The notes under the pieces are model-generated. The model was not told the DNA's origin, searched no databases, and saw only the letters and a list, made by a program, of their open reading frames with translations. The position numbers were made by a program, and so were the translations under genes. From Torymus aiolomorphi (lineage: Eukaryota; Arthropoda; Insecta; Hymenoptera; Torymidae): DNA of 64,000 nt. Positions within the stretch are counted from its first letter, which is position 1. Each line of letters opens with the position of its first letter. Below, in pieces: positions 46,601 to 59,400 of this stretch. The DNA lies in NCBI GenBank assembly GCA_036365515.1, contig CM070873.1, forward strand, positions 69,500,529 through 69,564,528, written 5' to 3'.

Positions 46601-47338
46601 AAGTAAAGATTATAATTCTAACGTTTTCCTATTTCAAAAGAAAAAATATTGCTTACCCAATCATAATCCATAAATGCTGACAAGAATATACTTTATTCCA
46701 GATTCTACACTGAACGCAAATCAAGATCCGCGCTACCACAAAACCCCTGCAACCCGCACGAGACCTTCGGGGTCGACGACTGGGACGACGATCCATCCGA
46801 CAACTTCCGCATAGGCGACACGCTGTTGGAGCTCCGCGCTTTGCCCGCCGTTGACGGCCGCCTTTACGTGAGCACGAGCCAGTGCCTCTGGCGTACCCTC
46901 GAGTGGTTCTTTCAGAAGCACCGGTTCGGCATTCTCAGCTGCGAGAGCGCGCGCTTAGGCGTGTTTAAACACTGTGGCGCTTACTACATCTACGACGTGC
47001 GGTCGTACGGGCCACCGATTTACGAGAAGGGCAAAGGTGCGACGTATCTGCTGAGAGCGCCGTGTTTCATCGATTTCGTGAAGAATTTGGTGCTGATTAT
47101 AGGGTCGCCTGAGTGCAGTAAGTTCAAGCTGCGGCCGCTGGAGATAGGGAATATCGTCGATATAGCGAACGAAGGGTGTAGGAAGAAGAAAGTTTGGAAG
47201 GAGGAGAAGAAGGGCGGAGGGAAGGTGGATGAGGATGTTTGTCCGCTGGAGGAAGAAAAGAAGAAGAGTAAGAAGAAGAGTAAGAGGTCGTCGTTGGATA
47301 AGGATAAGAAGGAGAAAAAGAGGACAGTTTGTCATTGA
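43655..47338 (+). CDS. Uncharacterised 951-aa protein with duplicated module (8 exons)
   Basis: Exons: 43655-43983, 44196-44412, 44477-44645, 44729-45044, 45106-45486, 45578-46049, 46221-46555, 46702-47338; all introns are short (61-212 nt), GT-AG, and phases agree through 2856 nt. The ATG at 43655 has a good context (AAAATGG). I do not recognise the family. The N terminus is Ser/Thr/Glu-rich and probably disordered, followed by a basic block (KRRRKREEPRR, about residues 125-140). The middle (about 245-470) looks globular with several Cys (CSKSGGRIYANVCLRG, RCRDKTWKFC). Two diverged copies of one module follow: about residues 475-515 (LAFWRDGSFWYLYNPYRCDK ... AACITKFCTRDSL) and about 825-870 (LGVFKHCGAYYIYDVRSYG ... 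ATYLLRAPCFIDF). An acidic linker (about 665-680) separates them. The tail from about 905 is Lys-rich (KKKSKKKSKRSS) and ends RTVCH. No signal peptide or membrane segment seen. The modules faintly recall the C-terminal half of papain-fold peptidases, which is speculation. Confidence 0.85.
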
Positions 47339-47487
47339 GGGAATTCTTGAAAAAATATTATATTGTTTTTTATGTAGACTATAAATTGTAAGTTTTGTTT
47401 AGCCCAATCATGTCATTTTTTGGTTTTTTAACAGATCGAATTGAGAAACGTTGTTATTGAAATCAAAATGCATTATATTTTGGCAAA

Positions 47488-47493
47488 AATAAA
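47488..47493 (+). terminator. Candidate polyadenylation signal
   Basis: AATAAA 150 bases after the stop codon of the 951-aa protein gene. Confidence 0.5.
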
Positions 47494-50400
47494 TATTATT
47501 GGAAATACAAACTAATCTCAGGCACGTTTCAACTCAATTACCCAACAAAATATCTGCGAAATCTGTATTTATTATTCGACAGTAGATAGCTAGATATCGT
47601 TCGCATCGAAAAAATATTTTCCTAGCAAAATTGAAAAATCGGTTTCGATTTTTGGACTATCCATTCGCATACACCGTGGCGCACAAACACGAAGAGACAG
47701 ACAAATATTTATCCAAGAAGGATTGTTTTCCACATAAAAAATAATAAATAGATTTTTTCGTTCCAAATCCAACTTTAATTATACCTCGACCCTCTCGGGG
47801 CTACCGAAATAAAAACACCTTTCCCCCCCCCCCCAAAAAGAGAGAGAGGAAGAACCGAAGAACCGCCAAAAAGCGGATTATACGAGCGAGACGACCAGCC
47901 GAAGACGACCATCGACGGCACGAGCCGCGACGCCCATTGTCCTGTCATTAAACACACCCTCGCTGCCTCGCATCCTTCCTCTCGCACGCGCAGGTACTTA
48001 TCTCCTTTTCTCATCATCTCTCGTCATTGTCCGCTCACCCGCTAAGAAAATTAACCGAGAGAGAGAGAGAGAGCTCCTTCGTCGTCTCCACTTCATCGAA
48101 CCACAATGACTTCTAGCGGCAAGTGTAATCCACTTTGCCGGTCCCCGCGGGACTACTATAGCCTTATTACCAGGGCGCGCGCGAGTGAGAGAGCGGCTTT
48201 ATTATATACTTAGCGCGACTTGCGAGTGAGCGCGCGTGCCGTAAGGATCGCCCCCGTTAACAATCCTTTGACGAAGTTCCAGAGCAGAGCGACTTACGGA
48301 GTTGGAGAGCGCAGAGGGACGATGAATAGTGGAGTGCGCGCCGCTGGTCATTTCGAGAGAAGGTGGTCTCTGTGTTTGGAGAGGATTGAGAGCTGCGGCC
48401 GCCGAGGTGATGAATGGACCAGTTTGTAGTTTTAAACGGTTTTGGCTGCGGCTGTATAGGAGTTTCTCGCGAAGCTGGAATAAGGGACGGAGATTGGAGC
48501 TGCGCAGGTCTCTAACGTATTTTTTTCTCTGAAGGTGGTGACTATACGAGGAAGTCGAATGTCATTCGGGAAACTTTGTCGAGTGAAAAAGTTACGCGCT
48601 ATTGTTCGTTTAAAAATGTTGTATCTTTATTGCGTGTAGGGAGATATATGTAATGGAGATGGGGAAGATAATAGTTTTCATAATGTTTTAACAAAAATTA
48701 AATTAAACAAAAATAGTTTGATTTGAATTAATATTGTAAAATAAAATAGATTGTTTAATCATTCTAAACGGCTCTAGTTGATTAATGCAATGGCCAACAT
48801 TCATATATTGTTAAAAATCAAAAACTTAAAAATTAATTAGGATTATGATCGGGTGTCGGATATAACAAAACCGAAATAACAATAATGCAGCGATTATATG
48901 ATTCATTCAATTTATTAAATACACGTTTTTGTTCGTTGAAATATATCTAAAAGAGGAATCGTGCTTTTTGATTTTCACTTCGTCTTATATGCGCCTTTTT
49001 TTTATTTCGTCGCATAAAATTCTCCATCGGCATAAATAAGAAAATTCGCTATCACTCGGCTTATCGCGTACTCGGTGCTATAACTTACTCGGTGTTTATA
49101 CACATTTAGCTTCAATCGTATTTACAATGTATATTTACAGTTCCAACATCGTATTTACATCATCGTAAGCGAGACTCGTTACAGAAGGTTTTTAATTGCA
49201 CGCGGTCTTGAAAAATCGGCTTACTTCGACAACCCTCACTTTTTTCTACATACGCTATTTAGCGGTCGATCACGTTAGTTTTATTGTTCGCTTGCGCATC
49301 GATAAACAACGCGCCTCTTCGTCGCGGTGCATATATATTGCATCTGGTATATTTGATTCAATTATCCTATATACGGAACAAATGGCATTGTTTGGAAAAT
49401 GCGCGTTGTTTGGCGACTGGCGAAAATGGCCGTGATTGTCGAGCGTATACTAGATTTTTCTCTGTGCGCGCTCTCAGTGCTCCTATATATATAACTTCGC
49501 AACGTGTTTTTTTATTCTTCTACAAACAAGAGATCATCGGAAAGGAAAAACTTAGTCGTTTCCAAAATCGGCGCACGCGCACGCGTTTGCTTCGTATCAA
49601 ATGCGGCCTGGCGGCCGTATTTTTTCGTCTATAACGTTTAAATTAAGTTAATGATAATTAAAATTATTTCTCGGTATCGACGAATGCATTAGATGCATCG
49701 CGCGCAACATTTTCTAGAGGTTCATATTTTCGTCGGTCTTAATAAACGCAATTCTATAACTTTACAGGATTGTTTTTCTTCTCACTTTAAAGCTGATGAA
49801 AACGCTTTGCTATTGCGACCAAATTTATTACGTTTTAAATTTGGGATAGCAAATATTTTCTCTTTTTTTTTGTAGCGTGTATCAACACGAAACACACTAT
49901 ATTTCACTACATTCATCGGTATACACTAACGTGTACTATTACCGCGTTTACTCAATTTCAAAAGGTTATTCAATTGCTAGTTTATCAGCATTTGAGAATA
50001 AACATGGCTTCGTAAGGCAATTCCAATTAATTTATCGCAAACCCTTTCAGTTCAGTAATTTTTATTTGTTTACAAATAAAAAAAAACTGCGTTTAACGGA
50101 TAATTAACGTTTGAACTAAAAATAATGTAATAATGTGCTAAAATCAGTTTAGCATAATTAGTTCTCATATTAAAGTTCATTTGTTTAAAACTAAAAGTTC
50201 GTGTCGCTTTGCGAGTAGCACGAGAAAAAAATTCAATAACAACAGAATCCAATTTCACGCGAACACCCGCATAAAACCAACACCTCAATACTTAAAATAA
50301 ATCAATCGAGATCACCTTACGAAGACCACCCAACTCATCCCCAACAGAGAACCTAACCAGCCTATATATATCAGTCCCCTCTCATTCTCTCACTCCAAAA

Positions 50401-50496
50401 CAACTGGTCTAAAAACTTGGCCAAGGAAATTCCACTCCATCCATGCATCCCCTTTTTTTACTTTTAATAACACTCTAAAGAACACTGGGACAATTC
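47494..50496. other. Intergenic DNA between the 951-aa gene and goosecoid
   Basis: No gene supported. A C-run at 47824-47834, an (AG)n tract at 48057-48073 and CpG-rich DNA at 47850-48420. The part next to 50497 is expected to hold the 3' UTR of goosecoid (minus). Confidence 0.4.
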
Positions 50497-53400
50497 CTAC
50501 GCGACCTCGAGGTCCGAGCTGTCGGTATCCTGGTCGGTGTGCGCCTGCTGGTGCTGGTGTTGCTGCTGCTGCTGCTGCTGACGCGAGACGGCTAAATGGG
50601 CGGCGGAAACGCGCTGCAGCGGAGTGCAGGCGACGCCCTCGGCGCCGGCGGTCGAACCGCCGCGCGAGCGCTGCTCGATCTGCAGCTTGCGCAGTCGCTC
50701 CTGCTCCTCGCGCTTCTGCTTGCGCCACTTGGCTCGCCTGTTCTTGAACCATACCTGGAACAGCGAGATGAAGGGGTTTAGGATTAATCGAGAGTTTCTA
50801 TAAGTTAATGATTTGTGATTGTTATGGAGAATTGTGTGTTAGGAAATCACGTCGTTATGAAATTTATCTGAAGGTATACTTATGTTCACTCAAGCTATTA
50901 CGCTGAGAAAAATATATAGGGAAAGTAACAGATAGCTTTGCAAAAATTACCACAATTTTTCGAAAAGCTATCAAAGACTGGATCCAAAAACATGCTATCA
51001 CCATTCATAAACCCTACATTTTTGTCAAGATTCAGATTCAGAATTTATCCGACAGTAAATAGTTATTTCTGCTAAGATGATTTTTTCTACTAAACCTTCG
51101 TTTCAGGGCACTAATACAAATGCTAATAATTAATAAATAATAATATTTCTGATTTTAATGTAAAAATTAGTATGTTCATATCGAAATAGTTTGAATTAAT
51201 TGACGCCTTAAATAGATTATTTAAATTCTATTATAAAACTAACGAATAACTTTTTGCGAATTTTAGTATTTATGATTATTAGGTAATAAGTATCACAGTA
51301 GCTCACGGACATCATTATACCAATATTGCTATCCCAATTATCGTTCTTATATGACAAATGTGTCCAAATAAGCACGAAATTTTCTTTCGCAATGGCCTTA
51401 AAACCGATAACAAACTTCATAAAAATTAACAACACACACGATATCACAACTAATCATCCCATCAATCAGTGCCTAATAAAATAAACCCTCCGCCACAATA
51501 ACCACATATCCATCCACCCAAATCAAGCGATTTCCTTAAGTCAACAGAAAAAACCCTACAACAGACAACGCGCGCGCGAGCGAGATCTTTCAATATACGC
51601 TCATATCGCCCCATACAATTCGCATAATGCACACTCGCACACGCGCATTCGCTCATATACACACATATATATATATTCGAATCGCTGTCACTTCCAAAGC
51701 AATGACGGCGTCGACGAGAGAAGCAGAGGGGCTCGGTCACGCGAAGACCCGAAAGCCAGAGAGCGAAGAGGCTGCCGCGATCATAATGGAAACCCGGTCG
51801 ATTATTATGCCAAGGGGTCGGCTTTTGATTCCCCCGCGTATGCGCGCCCGCGCGAAATCGATTCGGACAGGCGTGAGAGGAAGGAGAGAGAGAGAGAGAG
51901 AGAGAGAACGGATCACTTACAAATGCGTATATGGAGTATATGGATAGAATATAAGTGTGTATGATGTGGGTTTGTTTAAATTTATGTGTGCGCGAGAGCT
52001 GTACTATTTGCAATGGGCTAGAATGTTTGGTTTGTGGAGCAAAGGTACGATTGAGCTCTACTTCGTTTATGAAAGAGAATTAGTTTATGTTGATTGAACG
52101 AAGAATGGATATTTTTTTGGAATAATTTTTATATTTTTTTTTATGTGGATTTGTATTTTAATTTCTATATTAGGTATAGATTTTGAAAATTTAATTTCAT
52201 GTATTATTATATTGATTATAATTAAACAAAATATTACTCTAATTTATAGGTTTAATTATCGAGAAAGATTAAAGCAATTGTTTATTTTGATAGTAAATTG
52301 CTAAGCGCTGGGGCTGCGATAACCCCATATCGCCACATTTCCGCCTACAACTTATTTTCGTAGACAAACATAGAAATGTAATTATGTCAAACGAATCACA
52401 TAATAAAATAATTAACAATACGTATAATTATTGTTATTTTGACAATCAGTATATTAATTGAATTCTGCATCCAAAATGCAACAACGTTTTTGGCTATTAA
52501 AAGAATATTAAGTTAAATAAATATAATTAAATTATTAATAAATTATTCAGCAACAATTTCAAACTGCACACCTCTCAAATTTGTTTGTTAACACAATGGT
52601 TTACGTAATTACATTTTATAAAATACGCGCTATTAATTATCGAGTAATTTTCTTTGCGTACGTATTTTGAAGCAAAACTTTCTATTAAAAATTTCATCAA
52701 TATTCAATACAACTTTGTTTTACAATTAATTACAGTTCATATATTATCAACTTTACTGTACAACTACCAAAACTCTTTCTTTATTAACAATTTTATCAAC
52801 GACATACTCCTCACTTAGTGCGCACAAAAAAAAACATCAGGATTATATATAATTCAACGCAAAGCCTATCTTCCAATATCCGTTCCTCCTATGCATCAAT
52901 CAATTTTCCCGCAAGCATAACACACTCCCAAACACACAGCGCTCGGAAAAACAACAACCTCGAAATCCAATCTGCAAAGCCATCAAGTCGCAAAACCCAT
53001 CACGCAGTCCCACAGCGACGCGCGCGCGCAAACGCGAATCATCCGTCTAATTTATCCGCTAAACTTTGATAAAGCAACGTAAACTTCATTGGCAAATCAA
53101 ATCGTCCATATCGCACATCCCCTCTGCGCCGCATATACATATAACGAATACACGCGGTTATGCATGTGTACATATCCCATCTCTCGGCTCGGAAACGCAA
53201 ATACAAGATTATGTTTATTCATAGAGGGAAAAGCGCCAGCGTATGCGCGCGGATCTTCCTCTCTGCGCCGTGTGTATGTGTGTGTGTGTGTGTGTATTTA
53301 TGAAGGGTTTTTACGAGGGCAAACAGCGTCATTGTGCCGCGGCGGCGGCAACGGCGGCGGCTCGCCCGCGTCGTAAAACCGAGAAAACTGTTTTCCTTCT

Positions 53401-56400
53401 TTTCATCCCTTATACCTAATACCTTCTTCCCACTCCTTTCTCGAAGAGATGTGTGTGTGTGTGTGTGTATGTGTGTGTGTATATACACACACACACACAC
53501 ACCTGACTCGCTTGCGCGCTTCTTTTCTCTTTTATTCCGTCCTCATGACGTATTCTTCAGACTCTATTGTTGAGCAGTTGAGAGTTAATTTTTAGCTTGT
53601 AGTCTTTAGACCGTATGCAAAATTGGAAGATATAAACCTTAACGTCTATATGCCTAGTTAGTAGTTTGTAAGTTAACATTTTTTTATATGTAATTTTTAT
53701 TGAATTTGGATATTATAACTATTGTCAATAAGATGATCTATATATTTAATTAATTATTTAAGAAATTTTAAATTCGATTAAAAACGTATATGTTTTCAAA
53801 TGATAAGACCATAAACAAAATAAGAAACACTCAAAGAACTACTTCCGGCTTACTCGATATCAAGCAAAAAGCAAACTAACTTATCTTCTACCTTCATCAT
53901 AATTTCTAGCATATCCATGTAAGGGTATCTTACATTTTTCTCATCCTTTTTTCTCTTAAACCTTGCCTCGTAATCTCGCAAGAGCTATCTCGCCTGCACC
54001 TTCATTAATCACCTATATACCTATACCCCGCTCAAAAAATAATCTGTCCGTCCAAACAAGAGAAAAAAAATCCCAACAATATCGCTTTCTCCTACTCCGA
54101 CTGTCTAATATTTACAGACAAATTCACCTGACGCAAAAACCACACGACTCGCCTCATATACACACGCTTTTCCTACACACAGCTTTCCCCGAACGCGCCT
54201 TATCTCTCAACATCCCTCGTAACCGACGCTCACTCCTTCCCTCGCGCTTATCTTTATTCCCGCTATACAAGGAAAGAAAAAAAAGGAATCTCCCTTTCGG
54301 CCTCTCCTCGAAGTCGCGTCTTACTAATTCACGGCAAACACACTCGCGCAAGCTACGAAAGGGCAGGTGTATGTGCTCAAAGGAAAAGGGGATTTCTCTC
54401 TCTGTTCTTTGGTCGCGCGCGCGCGCGAGTGTAATATACACATGGGTGGTCCCGCGGCGGCGGCGGCGGCGAACGTTTTCCTTTCGGGGTGACGTGAGAA
54501 GAGGATTGTTGTTCGCGCGCGAACGATTATGCGGCCCGAGAGAGAGGGAGAGAGAGAGAACGTTTATATTCGTTTCTTCTCTCGTTTTTTTTTTGTTGAG
54601 TGTTGAGAAGAGGCGCGAGGATGCGAAAGGAGGGCTTAGAGGGTTTTGTGACGGCGATCGGCCATTTTGATTCGGTGAGATGCAAAGTCGGCCGGGCTAT
54701 ATAAGAGGATGCGTAGAGTAAGGGGAAAGTGATACGGTATTATAGGTTGAAAATATGCGCGTTTTCAACTGAAATATATCTCGGGGGGTGGAATGTTCAG
54801 TGTTTTCGGATTTTTATGATATTCTCGATAAATAAAATTGCAAGATTACAAGTGCAATTGAGATGGCAGTTGTGAAAAATGAATTTTGAAATTTATAAAA
54901 GAATATATAATTGTTTGTGTTATTTACTATCTTTTAACAGTTAAAGTTGACATTATACACCGTATTATAATGCTTGATATAGAATCGCATATTTCATGAA
55001 ATTTACACGATCTCCGCATTAATAATACCTGCAGAAATTCGGAGATCGTCTATACACAATCAATCGAACCATTTATTATTCATCATAAAATACAATAATC
55101 GAATTAAATTTACCATGTAATGTGCAAATTAATATTGAACAAAGCTCGCTAAAAAATGCATAACCTTCTACAATATTAATCAATCGGGGTACCGCAAATC
55201 CAACAAATTGAAATCCCGAATATTTTACATCCCTTACATACTTAATAATAAACTCAAGATATTAAACGATTTTTCGTAACATTTTTCTGAACCACCGAAA
55301 AAAAACGCTTCCAACATCCAAAACAACAACGCTCTAGAAATCCCGCGTTACTTATGCACGCTATCGCGTATGCACAAATTTGCACAAAAGATCTCGATAG
55401 CACACACCCACACACGCGCCCAATAGTTCAATCAGCTTTCGGCCACTGTGGATATAGCGCGCGCAACCATATTTACCATCCACGGCGCGACGTAATCTAC
55501 TGCATAATATATTATAAAATCCCGGCCGTAATCAGCGAGATCGCGACACACAATTCACATTACCGGATCCATAAAGCCTTTAATCTAACGCCCGACGCGA
55601 AACAATGCCTCGTCCGACGTAACAACGCGTGGCGCTCGAAATAGTGCGTGAATAACGCATATATATAGTTTGGTTTATTTATTATGAAAACCGTTATGTT
55701 TTATTGATTCGAATGACCCGCATATGCGCCCACGCGCGCGCGTTTCATTGTGTGCGTCTTTTTAAGTATTTATGGAGGAACTGTTCATCGGATTTTACGT
55801 GATTTTGTACTGGTCGAAATGAAATAAGCTTTCGTGTACACGCTTTTCTTCGTTTTTTTCAGGGATCTCAAATATTTAATCGCCACTCGATCGATGGGTA
55901 CATACACGCGAGTTCTGAGAGCTGGCGCACATACGTTGCCTACATGGAAAATTTTGTCGGTTTTCACGAGCGGAACTGAGAATACAAAGTGACGGGGGAC
56001 GAGTTAACAGGATCGGCGACAAATTACTTTTCTGATCTGAAAACTCCCTAAGAGTATTAAGTTTCGACGGTTCGTCACGCGCAATTAAGAAGGCGCGCGT
56101 GCACGCTGCCGATTGAGTGCACATACAGACATCGGCCGGCGACGTGTCGAATTTGTCTTTCGTGTTTGCTGTCTACAGCATTGTGTTTGCAGTATTTTTA
56201 AACGTGTCTAGACAGTATGGTAATGTGAGACGCTGTTTTATATATTTTACATATTTATATGAACTGTATTCTCTATATTGCATTTGTGACACAAGATTTT
56301 TCCATTTATTCATAACGGAGATAATAAATGTTTTAAAAAACTAACATATAGCTTATAAAATTTCTTTAACGAAAAATAAGATGTTTTATTTAAACCTCGT

Positions 56401-59400
56401 TCACAATACCCTTGTTCTTATGAATCAATGTGTACATAAAAATAACAAAAATCTTTGTAAACAAATTGTTACTAATGTAACACTTCTATTCATAAAAAAT
56501 TATTACGAGATTTGTAAGATAAAACCCTTCAGAAAATAGTACTTTTCGATACACTTGTGATAAATATGATTCTAGCTCGAGTGTGGTTTGTCGCCCGAGC
56601 GAAGCCAGACACACACTCGAGCCAGAATCATATTTATCACAAGTATCGAACTAGTACATTTCGACACGGGTGGGGAAGTCGATTATTTAGCTGGTGTGAC
56701 TTTTTGCACGAGCGAAGCGAGTGCGAAAAAGCCACACCACCTAAATAATCGACTTACGCACTAGTTTCGAACGGTATTTTATACCACGAGCGCCGAAAAA
56801 TCATATCAAAGTTGTGATTTTGAGGTTAGAGTGGTATAAATTATTTTATGACACTTCGTGTGTTAAGTAACATTTTTGAGCATTCTTGTTTTAGCAAGTG
56901 AGCGTAAAATTTCTTTTAAAACGTGTGCTGTACTTATAGTTAAACATTAAAATTTTGACAGAGAAATATATTTTTAAAATCTCTGAGATAAAACAACAAT
57001 ATCGTGAAAAATAAAATACAAAACCCACCTCTATTCGCTCCTCCTTGAGATCGACCTGCAGAGCGAGCTGCTCCCGCAGCAGCACGTCCGGGTAATGCGT
57101 CTTGTCGAAGGTCGCCTCGAGCTGCTCGAGCTGTTCCTCCGTGAAGATGGTTCTGTGTCGGCGCTTCCGCTTGGCCATGGGACCAACGCCTGGCCCACCG
57201 CTGGGACTCAGTTGATACGGATGCGCGCCGTGGTAAAAGGCGCCCGGCTGGCCGTGCAGCGAGACGCCCGCCGCGGCCATCGCCGCCACGTAGCCGCCCG
57301 GGTACAGGCCTGGGTACGCCGCCGCTGGAATAGGAAGAGAATCGGATGGTTATTATTTGAGTACTTGAATTGGTTTGATGAGGAGATGGTGGTGGGTGGT
57401 GCGTAGAGTAGAATGTGGAGTTGATGCGATGTGTGTAGAAATAATTCAGTTTGAAGTTATGAATAAAATTGAAGCATTAGATAGAACGTTAAGTAAATTT
57501 ATCGAAGTTCATTGACGTTATTTTAATATATTATACATTTAAAATCTTAATACAATTGCCTAAGATAAGAGACCTACTGTGCTGATATATAGATTAATCG
57601 GGCTACAATAACTAGAATAAAGCAATAGTGATTTGAATAAGAGAGCAGCATCGTAAAAGCCAGTTGGAATCTTTTAGTAACTATTTTCAAATCAACCGAC
57701 TCTTATCTTATAATAGTATCATCATCTAAATACCAAACCTACATGATTTCTATAAACAACATTTATGATATAAATCCACAATGAATTATTCATCGTCCCT
57801 ATAAAACTCTTAAGAAAATCAAAACCTCGTCATCTTTCAAAATCCACAATATACATTACTTCTTCGTACCCCGTTCCGACCCCTTGAAAAAAGAAAAAGA
57901 CGAGGCCACCTACGAGCGCCGTGGCGCGAATTCCCAGGCGCCTCTAATAGCAGCTAAGGGCGCGCCGCAAAGAAAAATATCGAGCGAGCGAGCGAGAGGG
58001 AAAACCTCCGTAGTCGTGCCGCACGCAGGGCGATCTCTGGGGACGTTTTACACGAAAAATCTCGAGGCCATAAAAGCAGCTTAAGCATAATGTTTTTCTC
58101 GCCTGCGCTCTCTCTCTCTCTCTCTCGGCATTGAGAATATTTTTCTACTACTTCCTCGGCTTTGCTCTCGCGCGCGATATTTCACGTCGGATTTTGCCGG
58201 CGCTCGAGCGCGCGGCAGCCGTTGGAGCGCGACAAACGCGGATTCGAGATTTCCTCGCTCTCGCGCGCGTTTTCGCTCCCTTTCGTTTGCTTGCGCGAGT
58301 TGGGAGCTGCGTGGTATTATGTAATTTTTCCGCAAAGAGATGAAGTGATTATAGGTTTGAATATATTTGTGTCGAGAGTAAATTTTACGATAAGAGAGGG
58401 ATTGTTTATTTGGTTATAATATAAGAAAATATTTAAAGATTTTTTTTATTAAAATAAGCATCGATGATAGTTTATACTTTTCAATAGTGGTTATAAACTG
58501 CGTCAGTTTATTTAAATTGGTAATCAAGGATGCCATATTAATTCGTGATATTAGAAGCCAAAGGAGTTATGTATGCAGAATTTTGAAATCGTGTATTCGT
58601 TTTGATTACTGAACATTATGAGTAAATAGCTCAAAACATCGAAAGCATAAATTAATACTGCGAACAAATAATATCATTAATCAGACAAAGAGGAAGCCAT
58701 ATATGACCAAGTAAAATTTTAACGATATAACATGAGATTTCGTAAAATCATAAAAATCTTGTCCCCGGTAACCTAAACACCTCTACAACCATGTAACACT
58801 ATTTCCTCCCCCACCTCATCTAACATCAACCTCTTATCATCTCTTAAAAAAGTGATAAATGAAATCTGTCATCATAATAAGACTGATTTGATTGGCTGTT
58901 AAATACAAGATGGTGATATGGCATGGAAATTTGAAATTTAAAATTTGATCTTGTACTTTTGTTAAAAGTGTAATCTTAAAATTGATTTAATTTGAAAGCA
59001 TTCTGAACAGAAGCATAAAGTAAGCGAAGCGCGCGTAGATCTTGCTAGTATCATTAAAAACACATTCCTCCCGCGTTCCCGCGACATTTAGCTATACACT
59101 CGACCTTCTTGCGTCACGATCCTACCAGCGCATTAGGTTTTCTCGTCCCTCTCAGACGCGCAAAAAGAATTGACGAACCTGCGCGGGCGAGAGATTTTTC
59201 TCCAGCGCACTCGCCGCAAATCCCCGGGGATTTCGCGCAAATCCTTTCTTTACTCGCGGCGCGCGATGCAAAGGCGCCTTTCGGAAGAAATCGCGCGCGC
59301 GGCTCAAGGAATTTTGGGCGCCCGCCGGCTTTGCTATTAAAATGCGCGCGCACGCTTTTTTACACGGAGTGTTTTAAGAAGATTTGTCGACCGAGTGACG

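Larger units (their letters stand above)
50755..57028 (-). other. Goosecoid intron 2
   Basis: Splits the homeodomain between residues 46 and 47. It contains (AG)n at 51883-51908, (GT)n tracts at 53274-53295 and 53450-53502 (the second followed by ACACAC so that it can form a hairpin), a (CGG)n-like run at 54455-54471, and two hairpin elements at 56.55-56.76 kb. Open frames in 53.9-54.7 kb are low-complexity and not called. Enhancers may lie here but cannot be identified from sequence alone. Confidence 0.8.

Noticed and set aside
53963..54670. 235-residue frame in goosecoid intron 2
   Set aside because: Low-complexity Arg/Ser-rich translation over CG- and GA-rich DNA, with no domain and competing frames on both strands.
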